Below the pieces are notes generated by a model that was given only the letters and a program-made list of their open reading frames with translations, was not told the origin of the DNA and ran no database searches. Of a stretch of DNA of 64,000 nt, positions 29,626 through 38,760 are shown piece after piece. The stretch's first letter is position 1. Every line of letters begins with the position of its first letter. Source of the stretch: Thermoanaerobaculia bacterium (GTDB lineage: Bacteria > Acidobacteriota > Thermoanaerobaculia > Multivoradales > JAHEKO01); NCBI GenBank assembly GCA_947259925.1, contig CAMYOG010000053.1, positions 124,001 through 188,000 on the forward strand. Reading direction: 5' to 3'. A program made the translations under genes and the position numbers.

Positions 29626-30579
29626 ATGGCAAGCCACATTCTAGTGACGGGCGGCGCCGGCTTCATCGGCTCACACCTGACCCGCCGACTGCTCGATCGG
29701 GGCGATCGGGTCACGATTCTGGACGATTTCAACGACTTCTACGACCCGCAGCGGAAGCGGGCCAATATCCGGCGGCTCGGCGCGTCGGCCGATCTACGTC
29801 TGGTCGAGGGTGATATCCGCGATGGCGAGCTGGTCGATCGGCTGTTCGCGGAGAGCGGCTTCGACGGCGTGATCCACCTGGCCGCCCGCGCCGGCGTCCG
29901 ACCGAGCCTCCAGGAGCCGATCCTCTATGAGGACGTCAACTGCATCGGCACCCTGCGGCTACTCGAGGCCGCGCGCAAGCACGGTCCCAAGCTGTTTACT
30001 TTCGGGTCCTCGTCGTCGGTCTACGGCATCAACGAGAAGGTCCCGTTTGCCGAGGACGACGAGATCATCGCGCCGATCAGTCCGTACGCGACCACCAAGA
30101 GGACCGGCGAGCTACTCTGCTTCAACTACCACCATCTCTACGACTTCAGGGTCTCCTGCCTGCGCTTCTTCACCGTCTACGGGCCGGCGCAGCGACCGGA
30201 GATGGCGATCCACAAGTTCACCGACCTGATCGCCCGTGGCGAGTCGATCACGCTCTTCGGCAAGGGCGACACGCGCCGCGACTACACCTACGTCGACGAC
30301 ATCATCGACGGCATCGTCGCTTCTTTCGACCTGGCGCCAGGCTTCGAGATCTTCAATCTGGGCGGTGCCGAGACCACCAGCCTGAGCGACCTGGTCGGCT
30401 ACATCGCCAAGGAGCTGGGGCGCGAACCGAAGATAGAATACTCTCCCGAGCAGCCGGGCGACGTCCCGATCACCTACGCCGACGTGAGCAAGGCGGGTCG
30501 GATGCTGGGCTACTCTCCGAAAGTGCCGATCGAAGAGGGTATTCACCGCTTCGTCACCTGGTATCGAGAGAACGACTGA
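29626..30579 (+). CDS. NAD-dependent epimerase, UDP-glucuronate 4-epimerase-like
   Basis: 317 residues. Rossmann motif TGGAGFIGSH (8-17), SDR catalytic triad with Ser in FGSSSSVYG and YATTK (Tyr-x3-Lys), DFNDFYDPQRKRANI near the N-terminus, which is characteristic of UDP-glucuronate epimerases, and RFFTVYGPAQRPEMAI. It is followed by UDP-glucose dehydrogenase and UDP-xylose synthase, so it likely turns UDP-glucuronate into UDP-galacturonate for surface sugars. Confidence 0.88.
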   Translation: MASHILVTGGAGFIGSHLTRRLLDRGDRVTILDDFNDFYDPQRKRANIRRLGASADLRLVEGDIRDGELVDRLFAESGFDGVIHLAARAGVRPSLQEPILYEDVNCIGTLRLLEAARKHGPKLFTFGSSSSVYGINEKVPFAEDDEIIAPISPYATTKRTGELLCFNYHHLYDFRVSCLRFFTVYGPAQRPEMAIHKFTDLIARGESITLFGKGDTRRDYTYVDDIIDGIVASFDLAPGFEIFNLGGAETTSLSDLVGYIAKELGREPKIEYSPEQPGDVPITYADVSKAGRMLGYSPKVPIEEGIHRFVTWYREND

Positions 30580-30613
30580 GGCGCTCGACCTCGCGCGCCC
30601 GACATAGAGACTT

Positions 30614-31936
30614 ATGAAGATCTGCGTCGTAGGAACTGGCTACGTCGGCCTCGTCACCGGTGCGTGTCTTGCCGATTTCGGCATGGACGTCGTCGGCGTC
30701 GACAAGGACGAGGCGAAAATCGAGGCACTCAAGCAGTGCCAGATGCCGATCTACGAGCCCGGCCTCGAGAGCCTGGTGCGCAAGAACATGCAAGCGAACC
30801 GGCTCTCCTTCACCACCGAGCTCGCTCATGGCATCCAGGAATCACAGGCGGTGTTCATCGCCGTCGGCACCCCCTCAAGGCCCGACGGGTCCGCCGATCT
30901 GACCTTTGTGCGGCAGGTCGCAAAGTCGATAGGCGAGAACCTGACCGGCTACAAGGTGATCGTCACCAAGAGCACCGTGCCGACCGGCACCGGCAAGCTG
31001 ATCGAGACGATCGTGCGCGAGGAGGCGGGCGACGGCGCGAAGTTCGCGGTGGTCAGCAACCCGGAGTTCCTACGCGAGGGCTCGGCGATCGAGGACTTCA
31101 TGCAGCCGGATCGAGTGGTCATCGGCAGCAGCGATCAGCGCGCGGTCGATATGATGCTCGACGTCTACTCACCCCTACGGGTCGCCGACGTTCCGTTCGT
31201 CATCTCGAGCGTCGAGACCGCGGAGCTGATCAAGTACGCGTCGAACGCGTTTCTGGCGACCAAGATCTCGTTCATCAACGAGGTGGCGAAGCTGAGCGAG
31301 CCGCTCGGCGCGGATGTCGAGGCGGTTGCGCACGGCATGGGTCTCGACAACCGGATCGGCCCGAAGTTCCTCCATCCGGGCCCGGGGTTCGGCGGCTCCT
31401 GCTTCCCGAAGGACTCGCGCGCGATCACCCAGCTGGCGCGCGAGCAGGGACTCCGCTTCCAGATCATGGAAGCGGTCCTCGAGGTCAATCAGTCGACCAA
31501 GCGGCGCGCGGTCGAGAAGATCGTCGAGGCGATCGGCGGCGGCGCGGGCAAGGTCGTCGGGATCCTCGGCCTGTCGTTCAAGCCGGAGACCGACGACGTG
31601 CGCGAGTCGCCGGCGATCGAGATCATCGATGCGCTGCGGGAAGCCGGAGCCACGGTGCGCGCCTACGATCCCGCTGCCATGGACGAATGCAGGAGCCGGT
31701 GGGACGACGTTCATTTCACCGAAGACGCCTATCAGGCGGCTGACGGCGCCGACGCGTTGGTGATCGTGACCGAGTGGAATCAGTTCCGCGCCCTCGACCT
31801 CGACCGCCTGCGCAGGCTGCTGGCGCGGCCGCTGATCGTCGACCTCCGAAATATCTATGAGCCGGGCAAGATGGCCGCCGCTGGCTTCGACTACGTCTCG
31901 GTCGGCCGGCCCGTCGTGGAGAAGAGCGAATCATGA
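30614..31936 (+). CDS. ugd: UDP-glucose 6-dehydrogenase
   Basis: 440 residues. N-terminal NAD site [38 protein letters not shown], catalytic Cys in FGGSCFPKD, and the C-terminal domain [16 protein letters not shown]. It oxidises UDP-glucose to UDP-glucuronate, the substrate of both neighbours. Overlaps the next gene by 4 bp (ATGA). Confidence 0.96.
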   Translation: MKICVVGTGYVGLVTGACLADFGMDVVGVDKDEAKIEALKQCQMPIYEPGLESLVRKNMQANRLSFTTELAHGIQESQAVFIAVGTPSRPDGSADLTFVRQVAKSIGENLTGYKVIVTKSTVPTGTGKLIETIVREEAGDGAKFAVVSNPEFLREGSAIEDFMQPDRVVIGSSDQRAVDMMLDVYSPLRVADVPFVISSVETAELIKYASNAFLATKISFINEVAKLSEPLGADVEAVAHGMGLDNRIGPKFLHPGPGFGGSCFPKDSRAITQLAREQGLRFQIMEAVLEVNQSTKRRAVEKIVEAIGGGAGKVVGILGLSFKPETDDVRESPAIEIIDALREAGATVRAYDPAAMDECRSRWDDVHFTEDAYQAADGADALVIVTEWNQFRALDLDRLRRLLARPLIVDLRNIYEPGKMAAAGFDYVSVGRPVVEKSES

Positions 31937-32883
31937 CGACCTCCCTGGTGACCGGCGGAGCCGGGTTTCTCGGCTCGCACCTGTGCGAGCGGCTCCTGGC
32001 CGAGTCGCATCGCGTGATCTGCGTCGACAGCCTGATTACCGGCAAGACCGGCAACATCGATCATCTGCGCGACAACCCACAGTTCAAGCTCCTGCGCCAT
32101 GACGTGACGGTACCGTTCGAGGTCGACGAGGCGGTCGACAACGTCCTGCACTTCGCGTCGCCGGCGAGCCCGATCGACTACCTGGAGCTGCCGATCCAGA
32201 CCCTCAAGGTCGGTTCGCTCGGCACCCACAACACCCTCGGGCTGGCGAAGGCCAAGAACGCTCGCTACTTCCTCGCCTCCACCTCCGAGGTCTACGGCGA
32301 TCCGCTGGTGCACCCTCAGCCCGAGTCGTACTGGGGCAACGTCAACCCGGTCGGCCCGCGCGGCGTCTACGACGAGGCCAAGCGCTTCGGCGAGGCGATG
32401 GTGATGGCCTATCACCGGGTGCACGGCCTCGACACCCGCATCGTCCGGATCTTCAACACCTACGGACCCCGGATGCGTCCGCACGACGGCCGGGTGGTCC
32501 CGGCCTTCATTCAGCAGGCGATCGCCAACACCCCGCTCACCGTCTTCGGCGACGGCTCGCAGACCCGCTCGTTCTGCTTCGTCGACGACCTGATCGAGGG
32601 CGTCTGGCGGCTGCTGAACAGCGACGTCAACGAGCCGATGAACCTGGGCAATCCCACCGAGATGACCATTCTCGAGTTCGCTCAGGCGATCATCGAGTTG
32701 ACCGGCAGCTCGAGCGAGATCGGCTTCGAGCCGTTGCCGACGGACGATCCGAAGATCCGCCAGCCGGATATCACCTTCGCGCGCACCGAGCTGGGCTGGG
32801 AGCCCACCACGCTGCTCAAGGACGGCCTCGCGGAGACGATCGCGTACTTCCGACAGACGCTGGCCGCGGAATCGAACGAGTAG
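31933..32883 (+). CDS. UDP-glucuronate decarboxylase (UDP-xylose synthase)
   Basis: 316 residues of the SDR family. [38 protein letters not shown] (signature of UXS enzymes), [27 protein letters not shown] (Tyr-x3-Lys) and [12 protein letters not shown]. It converts UDP-glucuronate to UDP-xylose. With the dehydrogenase and epimerase it forms a three-gene UDP-sugar unit. Confidence 0.94.
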   Translation: MTTSLVTGGAGFLGSHLCERLLAESHRVICVDSLITGKTGNIDHLRDNPQFKLLRHDVTVPFEVDEAVDNVLHFASPASPIDYLELPIQTLKVGSLGTHNTLGLAKAKNARYFLASTSEVYGDPLVHPQPESYWGNVNPVGPRGVYDEAKRFGEAMVMAYHRVHGLDTRIVRIFNTYGPRMRPHDGRVVPAFIQQAIANTPLTVFGDGSQTRSFCFVDDLIEGVWRLLNSDVNEPMNLGNPTEMTILEFAQAIIELTGSSSEIGFEPLPTDDPKIRQPDITFARTELGWEPTTLLKDGLAETIAYFRQTLAAESNE

Positions 32884-32905
32884 CGGGGCCGCCAAAGGAG
32901 ACTAC

Positions 32906-33169
32906 ATGGAGAACCCGGTCGAACAGCTCGCCTACGCGCTCGACAAGTACCGCGAGCGGGTCGAGGTCGCACCGATCCAGGAGCTGCTGATGGACAGCGC
33001 GCGGCAGAACGCCAAGCGGCCGGCCTACGTCAAGCTGGCCGTTCCCGACGAGGTCGTCAAGAGCTTGCGTGGCTCGCGCGCGCAGAGCGATCTGATGCTC
33101 CTGGTCCGGGTGCCGAAAGAGATACAGGCCCGGGCCGATAGTCCGATCGTCCTGCCCGGAGAGGTCTAG
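32906..33169 (+). CDS. Hypothetical protein, 87 residues
   Basis: Small soluble protein preceded by AAAGGAGA. Charged helices with no cysteine and no membrane segment; the central part (AKRPAYVKLAVPDEVVKSL) reads like a compact alpha/beta domain. It lies 22 bp after the UDP-xylose synthase and 2 bp before the YggX-like gene, so it is co-transcribed with them. No family recognised. Confidence 0.7.
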   Translation: MENPVEQLAYALDKYRERVEVAPIQELLMDSARQNAKRPAYVKLAVPDEVVKSLRGSRAQSDLMLLVRVPKEIQARADSPIVLPGEV

Positions 33170-33171
33170 CC

Positions 33172-33447
33172 ATGTCCGACGTCAGCTGCGTTCGGTGCCA
33201 CCGGACAGCGCCCGAGATCTCGGGCGTCTCCTACCCGGGTGAGCTCGGCGAGGAGCTGCGAGCGAAGATCTGCGCCAACTGCTGGGCTGAGTGGCAACAC
33301 GCCGAGGTCATGGTGATCAACGAACTCCGACTCAACTTCATGGACCCGCGCTCCCAGGAGATTCTGGTACATCACATGCGCGAGTTCCTGTGCCTCGACG
33401 GACCCCCCTCCGGGCCCCCACCCGGACCACCGCCGACCGAATCGTGA
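33172..33447 (+). CDS. YggX-like Fe(II)-trafficking protein with two CxxC pairs
   Basis: 91 residues. The YggX core is clear: SYPGELGEEL, WAEWQHAEVMVINE and LNFMDP. Unlike the classical YggX, which has one N-terminal cysteine, this has CVRC (6-9) and CANC (about 35-38), a four-cysteine set able to bind a metal. The C-terminus ends in a Pro-rich tail. YggX protects Fe-S enzymes and carries iron in enterobacteria; that role is inferred here. Confidence 0.8.
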   Translation: MSDVSCVRCHRTAPEISGVSYPGELGEELRAKICANCWAEWQHAEVMVINELRLNFMDPRSQEILVHHMREFLCLDGPPSGPPPGPPPTES

Positions 33448-34202
33448 GCGTCGAGTCGCCACCCGATGAGTCGCTCGCGCCGGCGGGCGGCCGGGACGAC
33501 AGCGAGACGTCGGAGGGGAGAGCCCGGATACCACGCCGGCTCTGGCTCCGGTTCGGGCTCCTGATCGCTCTCCTGGTCGCTGGCGTGGCGATCGTGCGCT
33601 ACAGCCCGGTCGGCGAGTACGTCGAGCTCGAGCGGGCGGTGGCGGCCCTGGAGGAGCTCGGCCGCAACCCGCTGGCGCCGGTGGTCTTGCTCGGCCTTTG
33701 GGCGATCGCGTCGCCGCTCGGCATTCCGGTATCGCCGCTGGTGTTCGCGAGCGGCGCGGTGTTCGGGACCCTCTGGGGCTGGCTCTACAGCCTGGCTGGA
33801 GCCACCCTCGGGGCCAGCCTGAGCTTCTGGATAGCGCGCCGGCTCGGGCACGAGTTGGTCGCGCATTCCCTGGGTGAGAACCGACTTCGTCGGGTCGAGG
33901 AAGCGGTGATGCGGCACGGCTTCTGGACCGTCTGCCGCCTCCGGTTCGCTCCGCTGCCGTTCGTGCTGATCAACACCGGCGCCGCCCTCGCCGGCATGCG
34001 CTATCCCAAGTTCGTGCTCGGCTCGATCCTCGGGCTGGCACCGTCGCTCTGGGTCTACAATTACTTCTCGCACGCCCTCGTCGATGCGACCGCCGCCGAC
34101 CGGCCGGGCGTGTGGAGGAATCTCTTCCTCGCCCTGGCGGCGTTCCTCGCGATCACCCTGCTGCCGCAGGTCATCGCGCGGCTGCGGGCCAGAGCGCGCT
34201 GA
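33444..34202 (+). CDS. TVP38/TMEM64 (SNARE-associated) membrane protein
   Basis: 252 residues; GTG start overlaps the YggX-like stop as GTGA. A charged 30-residue N-terminus, a membrane helix (about 37-52), then the VTT/DedA-like domain: GIPVSPLVFASGAVFGTLWGW, GASLSFWIARRLG and RFAPLPFVLINTGAALAGM. Predicted inner-membrane protein, possibly lipid-related; exact substrate unknown. Confidence 0.85.
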   Translation: MSVESPPDESLAPAGGRDDSETSEGRARIPRRLWLRFGLLIALLVAGVAIVRYSPVGEYVELERAVAALEELGRNPLAPVVLLGLWAIASPLGIPVSPLVFASGAVFGTLWGWLYSLAGATLGASLSFWIARRLGHELVAHSLGENRLRRVEEAVMRHGFWTVCRLRFAPLPFVLINTGAALAGMRYPKFVLGSILGLAPSLWVYNYFSHALVDATAADRPGVWRNLFLALAAFLAITLLPQVIARLRARAR

Positions 34203-34211
34203 CCGCCGGCC

Positions 34212-35339
34212 CTACGGGCTCTCGTCCGGCGCTGCGAGCGCCGCTTCCACTTCCGGGAGGTCGATGACGATCGCCGTGTCGCCGCCGGCCGCGGTCGGGT
34301 CGAACTCGTGGTCGCGCACCACGCGCCGGAAGACTTCCTTGAGGGCGCGCGCGCCCAGGCGGGGCCGGCTCGCGGCCTCTTCCGCGATCCGGCGCACGGC
34401 GGCCGGCGACAGCGCCAGCTCCCGGCCGTGGTGCTCGAAGTACGCTTGCGACTGCCTGAAGCCCGAGTCTGGACTCTCGAGGAAGATGTGCACGAGATCG
34501 TCGACTGTCAGATCGTGCAGCAGGATGACCGAATCGAAGCGTGACAGGAACTGCGGCGACATACCGTACTGGAACAGATCCTCGCTCCGCAGCCAGTCGC
34601 TCAGCTGGAAGCGCACCTCCTGGTGCACGGTACCGTCCTCGACGACCGTGGTTGGCTGGAGCGCGCCGCGGTCGCTGCCCAGGGTGACCCGATCGTGCAC
34701 CGCGTCGTAGAGGCCCTCGAAGGCTCCGGCGCCGACGAACCAGAGATCGGCGGCGTCGAACGCCATCCTCCCACCACCCGCCCAGTCGGGCAGCGTGACC
34801 GGCACCGAGGCGTTCTCCATCAGCGTCAGCAGCGCCTCCTGCGCCCGGATTCCGGTCAGATGGGGCTCGCCTCCGACTACCGAACGGATCTTGTCGATCT
34901 CGTCGACGAAGACGATGCCGTCCCGTGCCCGCTCGATGATCCGCTCGACCGGCGCGTCGAGTCCGAGCTGCTCCCGCCCGCGCTCGAGCAGGCGTCGGAT
35001 CACACCCGCGCCCGGGCGGCCGCTCTCGGCTTCCTCGGCCAGCACGTTGGCGTGCACACGGATCTGGGTCGAGCGACGCGCCAGCTCGGGCCGTTCCGAC
35101 AGGAAGGTCTCGACCGTGCGCATCAGCGTCGTCTTGCCGGTTCCGGAGGAACCGATCAGCAAGACGTTGCCCGCCGGGAGCCCGGCCAGCTTTTTGGCCA
35201 GGGCAATGGACATCTCCTCGACCGCCCGCCTCTGGCCGACCACACTCCGACCCAGAGCGTCGGCCAGTGCGACCGGAGTCAGCGACGCGTCGTGCACACT
35301 GGGATTGTAGAGGCGGTCCGCGCGGTCAGGCTGCGTCAT
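34212..35339 (-). CDS. ClpX-like AAA+ ATPase without zinc domain
   Basis: 375 residues. Walker A IGSSGTGKTTL, Walker B GIVFVDEIDKI, sensor SPQFLSRFDSVILL and the C-terminal RLGARALKEVFRRVV are those of ClpX/HslU. The N-terminal four-Cys zinc domain of ClpX is absent and the chain starts close to the ATPase core. The GAFEGL motif (ClpX GAFxGL) is kept. No clpP or hslV lies next to it, so its protease partner is unknown. It is convergent with the TVP38 gene and divergent from the TPR protein. Confidence 0.85.
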   Translation of the reverse strand: MTQPDRADRLYNPSVHDASLTPVALADALGRSVVGQRRAVEEMSIALAKKLAGLPAGNVLLIGSSGTGKTTLMRTVETFLSERPELARRSTQIRVHANVLAEEAESGRPGAGVIRRLLERGREQLGLDAPVERIIERARDGIVFVDEIDKIRSVVGGEPHLTGIRAQEALLTLMENASVPVTLPDWAGGGRMAFDAADLWFVGAGAFEGLYDAVHDRVTLGSDRGALQPTTVVEDGTVHQEVRFQLSDWLRSEDLFQYGMSPQFLSRFDSVILLHDLTVDDLVHIFLESPDSGFRQSQAYFEHHGRELALSPAAVRRIAEEAASRPRLGARALKEVFRRVVRDHEFDPTAAGGDTAIVIDLPEVEAALAAPDESP

Positions 35340-35369
35340 GCTCCACTGCCCTTGCGGCCGCCGTTTGCC

Positions 35370-35375
35370 TAGAAT
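35370..35375 (+). promoter_or_regulatory. TAGAAT -10 box, 9 nt before the TPR protein ATG
   Basis: TAGAAT ends 9 nt before ATG 35385, the same arrangement as at 18244; transcript would be almost leaderless. Confidence 0.5.
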
Positions 35376-35384
35376 CTCTCGTCG

Positions 35385-36377
35385 ATGGAAGCGACCTCTC
35401 CCGCCCGCTCGGCGCTGGCTGCCCTGCTGCTGGCTGCACTGGCTGTCTTCCCGGCGCCGGCGCTACCCCAGGCGGAGTCCAGCCTCGATCGGATCGAAGG
35501 GATCATCGAGGCCGGTCGTCCCGACGAAGCGCTCCGGATGCTCGCTCAGGTCGAGCCGACGGACGAGTCGACCGAGGCTCGGGTGCTCCTGCTCCAGAGC
35601 ACCGCGCACTTCATGCTCGGCCAGCTCGAGATCGGGCGGAGCGAGCTCGAGGCGGCGCTCGCGAAAGACCCGACGCTGCGGCAGGCGTGGCTCAATCGGG
35701 CGGCGCTCGACATCTCCGACGGCGAGCTCGACCGGGCCATCGAGGCGCTCCAGCGAGCCCGCGCTCTCGATCCCGAGGCTCCCGACACCGATCTGAATCT
35801 CGGGGCCGTGCTGCTGATGCAGGGGAAGATCGGGGACGCCCAGCCCTACTTCAAGCGCTACCTCACGGCCGCCGGCGACTCCGCCGAGGCCTGGTATCTG
35901 GTGGCGTCGAACTACGCCATCGCCGGGCAGTCCGAGGCCGCGGTTCAGCATCTGGCACGGGCGTTCTCGATCGACGAGCGCATCCGCCTGCGCGCCCGGA
36001 CCGACGCCAACTTCACCCAGCTGGGCGAGGACTCGGCCTTCCAGGCTCTGCTGAACGTCGACTCCTACCGGATCCCAGCCGGCAGCCACGCCGTCTACCG
36101 CAGCTACGAGGCACCCTACCTCGGCGGCCAGGGGAAGCTCTTGCCGGCGGTGCTGGACGCACTCCAGCTGACCGGCGAGCCGTTCGACCGGCAGATCGAG
36201 GTGACCCCGGACTGGGCCCTGATCTGGGGCGAGATGCGGATCAAGGTCCGCGATGACGGCCACGAGGGCGGCCGGGTCGAGCTCACCGCACCGCGCAGCC
36301 GGTTCAGCGACAGCGCCTGGCGAGAGCGCGTCGGCCCTCTGTTCGCCGAGATCACCGTCCAGCTGGCGAAGCGCTAG
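35385..36377 (+). CDS. Exported TPR-repeat protein
   Basis: 330 residues. Signal peptide about 1-29 (ALAALLLAALAVFPAPALPQA). TPR helices about 35-210 (e.g. LNLGAVLLMQGKIGDAQPYFKRYL, WYLVASNYAIAGQSEAAVQHLARAF). The C-terminal 115 residues form a beta-rich domain (GQGKLLPAVL ... WALIWGEMRIKV). No catalytic motif is visible; likely a periplasmic scaffold. Convergent with fabH (4-bp overlap). Confidence 0.82.
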   Translation: MEATSPARSALAALLLAALAVFPAPALPQAESSLDRIEGIIEAGRPDEALRMLAQVEPTDESTEARVLLLQSTAHFMLGQLEIGRSELEAALAKDPTLRQAWLNRAALDISDGELDRAIEALQRARALDPEAPDTDLNLGAVLLMQGKIGDAQPYFKRYLTAAGDSAEAWYLVASNYAIAGQSEAAVQHLARAFSIDERIRLRARTDANFTQLGEDSAFQALLNVDSYRIPAGSHAVYRSYEAPYLGGQGKLLPAVLDALQLTGEPFDRQIEVTPDWALIWGEMRIKVRDDGHEGGRVELTAPRSRFSDSAWRERVGPLFAEITVQLAKR

Positions 36378-37450
36378 ACCCGCACCAACACCGAGCCCCA
36401 GTGGAGGCCGGCGCCCAGGGCGGTGAACGCGACCAATGACCCGGGGGGCGCCTTGCCCATCTCACGGGCCTCGTGGAAGCAGAGCGGCAGCGTCGCCGAC
36501 GTCGTATTGCCGTACCGCTGGATGTTGTTGTGGACCTTGTCGTCGGGCAGCCTGAGGGCCCGTTGGGCGGCCTGGTTGATCCTCAGGTTCGCCTGGTGCA
36601 TTACCAGCAGATCGAGATCTTCGAGCGACAGCTCTTGCGCGGCGAGGAGATCGGCCGTCGCCCGCGGCATGTGACTGACGGCGAGCTTGAACACCTTGCG
36701 ACCGTCCATGACTGGAACCTGGGTGGAGGTCTCGAGCATCACCATGTCGATCCAGGGGCGGTGCGCCGAGCCGACGCCCGGGACGTAGAGGATCTCCTTC
36801 TGGCCGCCGTCACCGAACAGCGCCGAGCCCAGGATCCCGCTCTCCGACTGCCGTTCCGCGCGGAAGACCATCGCGCCGGCGGCGTCGCCGAACAGGACCA
36901 GTAGGTGGCGAAAGCGCGAATTGTGCTCGTAGTCGGCCGCGTCGAGCGGGCCATCGGCGTCGCCCAGCAACACCTTCCAGGTGGCCTCACTGTACGGCAT
37001 CAGGCAGCTGTGGACGTCGCTGCCGACCAGCAGCACGCGTCGCGCCAGACCGCCGCGGATGAGCGCGTCGACGACCTGCAGCCCATAGGCGAACCCGGCG
37101 CACTGCTGCCGGATGTCGAGCACTGGCAGCGGATCGATCCCCAGCTTGTGCTGGATCGACGTCCCGGCGCCGGGGAAGTAGTGATCCGGCGTCATCGTCG
37201 CGCAGACGATGTAGTCGAGCTCCTCGGCCGCCATTCCGGCGTCCTCGAGCGCGGCCGCGGCCGCCTCGGCTCCGAGGTCCGACGAGGCGACCCCGGCCTC
37301 GACGTAGAACCGCGTCGAGATCCCGCTCCGCTCCAGAATCCACTCGTCGCTGGTATCCATCACCCGCGCCAGCATCGCGTTGTCGATCTCCCGGCTCGGC
37401 ACCGCGATTCCGGTGCCCGCCAGCACGGCACGAGGAGTCGGCGAGCTCAT
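36374..37450 (-). CDS. 3-oxoacyl-ACP synthase III family protein
   Basis: 358 residues of the FabH/thiolase family. Catalytic triad: Cys117 (RQQCAGFAYGL), His in LLVMHQANLRI, Asn in RYGNTTSATLP; DTSDEWILERSGI near the N-terminus is typical. FabH starts fatty-acid synthesis from acetyl-CoA and malonyl-ACP. The chain is longer than E. coli FabH (317), with insertions about 140-190, so a specialised ketosynthase III is possible. It begins 4 bp inside the GWxTD gene (ATGA). Confidence 0.88.
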   Translation of the reverse strand: MSSPTPRAVLAGTGIAVPSREIDNAMLARVMDTSDEWILERSGISTRFYVEAGVASSDLGAEAAAAALEDAGMAAEELDYIVCATMTPDHYFPGAGTSIQHKLGIDPLPVLDIRQQCAGFAYGLQVVDALIRGGLARRVLLVGSDVHSCLMPYSEATWKVLLGDADGPLDAADYEHNSRFRHLLVLFGDAAGAMVFRAERQSESGILGSALFGDGGQKEILYVPGVGSAHRPWIDMVMLETSTQVPVMDGRKVFKLAVSHMPRATADLLAAQELSLEDLDLLVMHQANLRINQAAQRALRLPDDKVHNNIQRYGNTTSATLPLCFHEAREMGKAPPGSLVAFTALGAGLHWGSVLVRV

Positions 37451-38079
37451 CGGTCGAACGCTCCCGGCCTCAGGCGCCGGCGCGGCGGGGCCGCGGTCTC
37501 GACCGTGTACTCACCCCGGCGTACGAAGTAGTAGTAGCGCTTGGGGCGCTGGCCGTCGAGACCCGGCTCGGCGTCCTTCGGATAGACCCAGACCTCGACC
37601 GACTCGTGGCCGGGCCGAGCGCCGACCTCGTACTTCACCTCCTCGGGCGGCCCGTACAGGATGTGGATCGTCCCGCGGTCCGAGCGGCGCCCCTGCCGGG
37701 CGCCCTCGGCGAACTGCCGGTCGGCCTCACGGGCGCGAGTCTCGAAGATCCCCTGCGGCTGGTCGGCCGGCCAGACCGAGTCGGTCGACCGCCGGCGCGC
37801 CCAGAACTCCTCGACGAAGTTCGCGGCCTCGTCGTCGGAGGTGAGTCGCAGGTAGTCGGCGATCTCCTCGTCGCTGGCGATTCGGCCGATCGCTCCTACC
37901 AGCCAGATCGATTCCTCGGGACCGAGGAGGAAGTTCGTCAGCTCTTCCGGCGAGTGCTCTTTCTTTTTTTTCTTCTTCTGGGCCTGGAGCTCGCCCGGGA
38001 GGACGAGGACCGAGACCACGACCAACGCGCTAAGGGCGGCGCAGCAGGTCCAGAAACTCTTCACGTACCGGCCGTTCAT
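37447..38079 (-). CDS. GWxTD-domain lipoprotein-like exported protein
   Basis: 210 residues from ATG 38079; a GTG at 38064 giving MKSFWTCC... is also possible. Signal-like hydrophobic stretch about 8-33, then a lysine run after the cleavage region (QAQKKKKKK). The rest matches the GWxTD domain found in Acidobacteria and Bacteroidetes: ANFVEEFWARR, READRQFAEG and RGTIHILYGPPEEVKYE. Function of this domain is unknown. Its start overlaps folE by about 50 bp. Confidence 0.82.
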   Translation of the reverse strand: MNGRYVKSFWTCCAALSALVVVSVLVLPGELQAQKKKKKKEHSPEELTNFLLGPEESIWLVGAIGRIASDEEIADYLRLTSDDEAANFVEEFWARRRSTDSVWPADQPQGIFETRAREADRQFAEGARQGRRSDRGTIHILYGPPEEVKYEVGARPGHESVEVWVYPKDAEPGLDGQRPKRYYYFVRRGEYTVETAAPPRRRLRPGAFDR

Positions 38080-38665
38080 GGAAGACCCCTCTCAGGGCCG
38101 AGGTTACGGTAAGCGCCCCGGGCTTCTTCACCCCGCGCATCTCCACGCACAGGTGACGCGCTTCGATCACCACCATCGCCCCGCGCGGCGCGAGCTTCTC
38201 GACCAGGCAGTCGACTACCTGCTCGGTCAGCCGCTCCTGCAGCTGCGGGCGCTTGGCATAGAACTCGAGGATACGCGCGAACTTGGAGAGGCCGACAATG
38301 CGCTCACCCGGGATGTAGGCGATGTGGGCGTGACCGTAGAACGGCACCAGGTGGTGGGAGCACATCGAGTAGAACGGGATGTTCTTCTCCATCACCATGT
38401 GCGAGTACTGCTCGTCGTTCGGGAAGGTCGTCACCTCGGGCTCGGCGCCTTCGCGAAGGCCGTGGAACATCTCGAGATAGAGGTCGGCTACCCGCTCGTC
38501 CGTGCGCTCCAGGTTCGGATCGTTCAGGTCGAGGCCGAGCTCCTCGAGAATGGCGCGAACGTGCCGGGCGATACGCTCGCGCGCCTCGTCCTCGCTCTCC
38601 CCGACTGCCGGGGTTCCCTTCGCCTCGGTCTCGGTCGGTGCGACCGCTTCACTGATTCGACTCAT
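38030..38665 (-). CDS. folE: GTP cyclohydrolase I
   Basis: 211 residues. Zinc and active-site motifs: CSHHLVPFYGHAHIAYIPG, VGLSKFARI and HLCVEMRGVKKPG. First step of folate/pterin synthesis (GTP to dihydroneopterin triphosphate). The N-terminus has a 25-residue extension. Divergent from the selenoprotein gene. Confidence 0.95.
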   Translation of the reverse strand: MSRISEAVAPTETEAKGTPAVGESEDEARERIARHVRAILEELGLDLNDPNLERTDERVADLYLEMFHGLREGAEPEVTTFPNDEQYSHMVMEKNIPFYSMCSHHLVPFYGHAHIAYIPGERIVGLSKFARILEFYAKRPQLQERLTEQVVDCLVEKLAPRGAMVVIEARHLCVEMRGVKKPGALTVTSALRGVFHERPVREEFLDLLRRP

Positions 38666-38736
38666 CTACGCCTCCATGCCGTGCGCATGAAGCGCACACT
38701 CTACCGCACGCTCGGCATTCGCAGCCTCGGGTCACA

Positions 38737-38742
38737 TATAAT
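38737..38742 (+). promoter_or_regulatory. TATAAT -10 box of the selenoprotein gene
   Basis: Perfect TATAAT 18 bp before the ATG, followed by GAGG ribosome site at 38752-38755 and ATG 38761. The -35 region is weak. Confidence 0.55.
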
Positions 38743-38760
38743 CGCCGCGCCGAGGAACGA

